NCBI GenBank assembly: GCA_014800845.1
Contig: JAAVFJ010000028.1
Coordinates: forward strand, 1-61,234
Source of the DNA: Bacteroidales bacterium
GTDB lineage: Bacteria > Bacteroidota > Bacteroidia > Bacteroidales > Muribaculaceae
Reading direction: 5' to 3'
DNA: 61,234 nucleotides
Made by a program: the position numbers and the translations under genes. The notes beneath the pieces were generated by a model. The model searched no databases, was not told the origin of the DNA, and saw only the letters and a program-made list of their open reading frames with translations. Position 1 is the first letter of the stretch; the number at the start of each line of letters is the position of its first letter. This document shows positions 61,133 through 61,234 of this stretch, one piece after another.

Positions 61133-61234
61133 ATGGGGATAAGCAAAAAGATTTGCGATACGGAAAAGGAAGAACTTCCTGTCAGCCACACCTCTGAGAT
61201 TAGCACGGAAGAGCTTTATTTTAGCGTTGAAAGA
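61133..61234 (+). CDS. Start of an unidentified gene (3' truncated by the window)
   Basis: An ATG at 61133 opens 34 codons without a stop up to the window edge: MGISKKICDTEKEELPVSHT and onward to FSVER. The fragment is charged and has no signal peptide. I do not recognise the family. It lies directly after hairpin repeat copy 3. Confidence 0.4.
   Translation, partial: MGISKKICDTEKEELPVSHTSEISTEELYFSVER

Overview
The window reads as a gene-dense chromosomal segment of a Bacteroidales bacterium, most likely of the Muribaculaceae (the family is an inference). The evidence is: promoters of the Bacteroidetes type (TTTG, 19-20 nt, TAnnTTTG), no clear Shine-Dalgarno sites, type IX secretion C-terminal sorting domains, lipoproteins and domain families typical of the order (DUF4292, DUF4369, DUF4465, DUF6242, DUF6089/PorG-like), and fairly high GC with C-rich third codon positions. 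No rRNA, tRNA, CRISPR array, transposase, integrase of a mobile element or phage gene was seen.

Layout. 1-1.6 kb: the end of a type IX cargo protein, a 195-bp foldback (MITE-like) element, and a secreted SUMF1-fold protein whose C-terminus looks like the variable region of a diversity-generating retroelement. 1.7-4.1 kb: pnp. 4.1-10.7 kb: a minus-strand run xerC-hpf-fdtA-fdtB-SUI1-UvrD/AddA-like helicase-XRE regulator, with rpsU upstream as a separate unit. 11.3-14.8 kb: a secreted leucine-rich-repeat protein and a TonB-receptor-like barrel. 15-17 kb: prmC-recX-comF. 17-20.4 kb: aspD-aspT, an aspartate/alanine exchange and decarboxylation pair that can generate proton-motive force. 20.4-28.7 kb: a long minus-strand unit dut-TPR-DUF4292 lipoprotein-EnvC-like activator-FemAB/GNAT-like protein-flippase-lipid kinase. 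28.7-32.1 kb: an unknown secreted protein, a LysE exporter, a four-cysteine Rieske-like lipoprotein, an SRPBCC protein and pyrE.

32.4-40.2 kb, plus strand: a WG-repeat protein, a uracil-DNA glycosylase-fold protein, a DUF805 protein, a thioredoxin-fold lipoprotein overlapping an AraC regulator, dgt, and a TPM-domain protein. 40.2-43.2 kb: three glycosyltransferases around a divergent promoter pair that appears to give leaderless mRNAs. 43.2-45.1 kb: a DUF488 protein, the remnant of a cation efflux transporter, yaaA, and a 187-bp direct repeat beside a dispersed hairpin repeat. 45.2-49.6 kb, minus strand: an esterase, then a pseudouridine synthase with a very long QRPY-repeat tail, asnS and xseB. 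49.7-51.9 kb: purT-ribD. 52-59.9 kb: the envelope cluster DUF6242-DUF6089/PorG-like-uppS-bamA-ompH-ompH-murI. 60-61.2 kb: a DUF4465 lipoprotein, a small TPR protein, a third copy of the hairpin repeat and the start of an unidentified gene.

Most genes are housekeeping or envelope genes. The less ordinary parts are the candidate retroelement target, the foldback and hairpin repeats, the leaderless starts, the transporter remnant, the disordered RNA-enzyme tails and the all-cysteine Rieske-like lipoprotein. No clear new multi-gene system such as a defence island was found.
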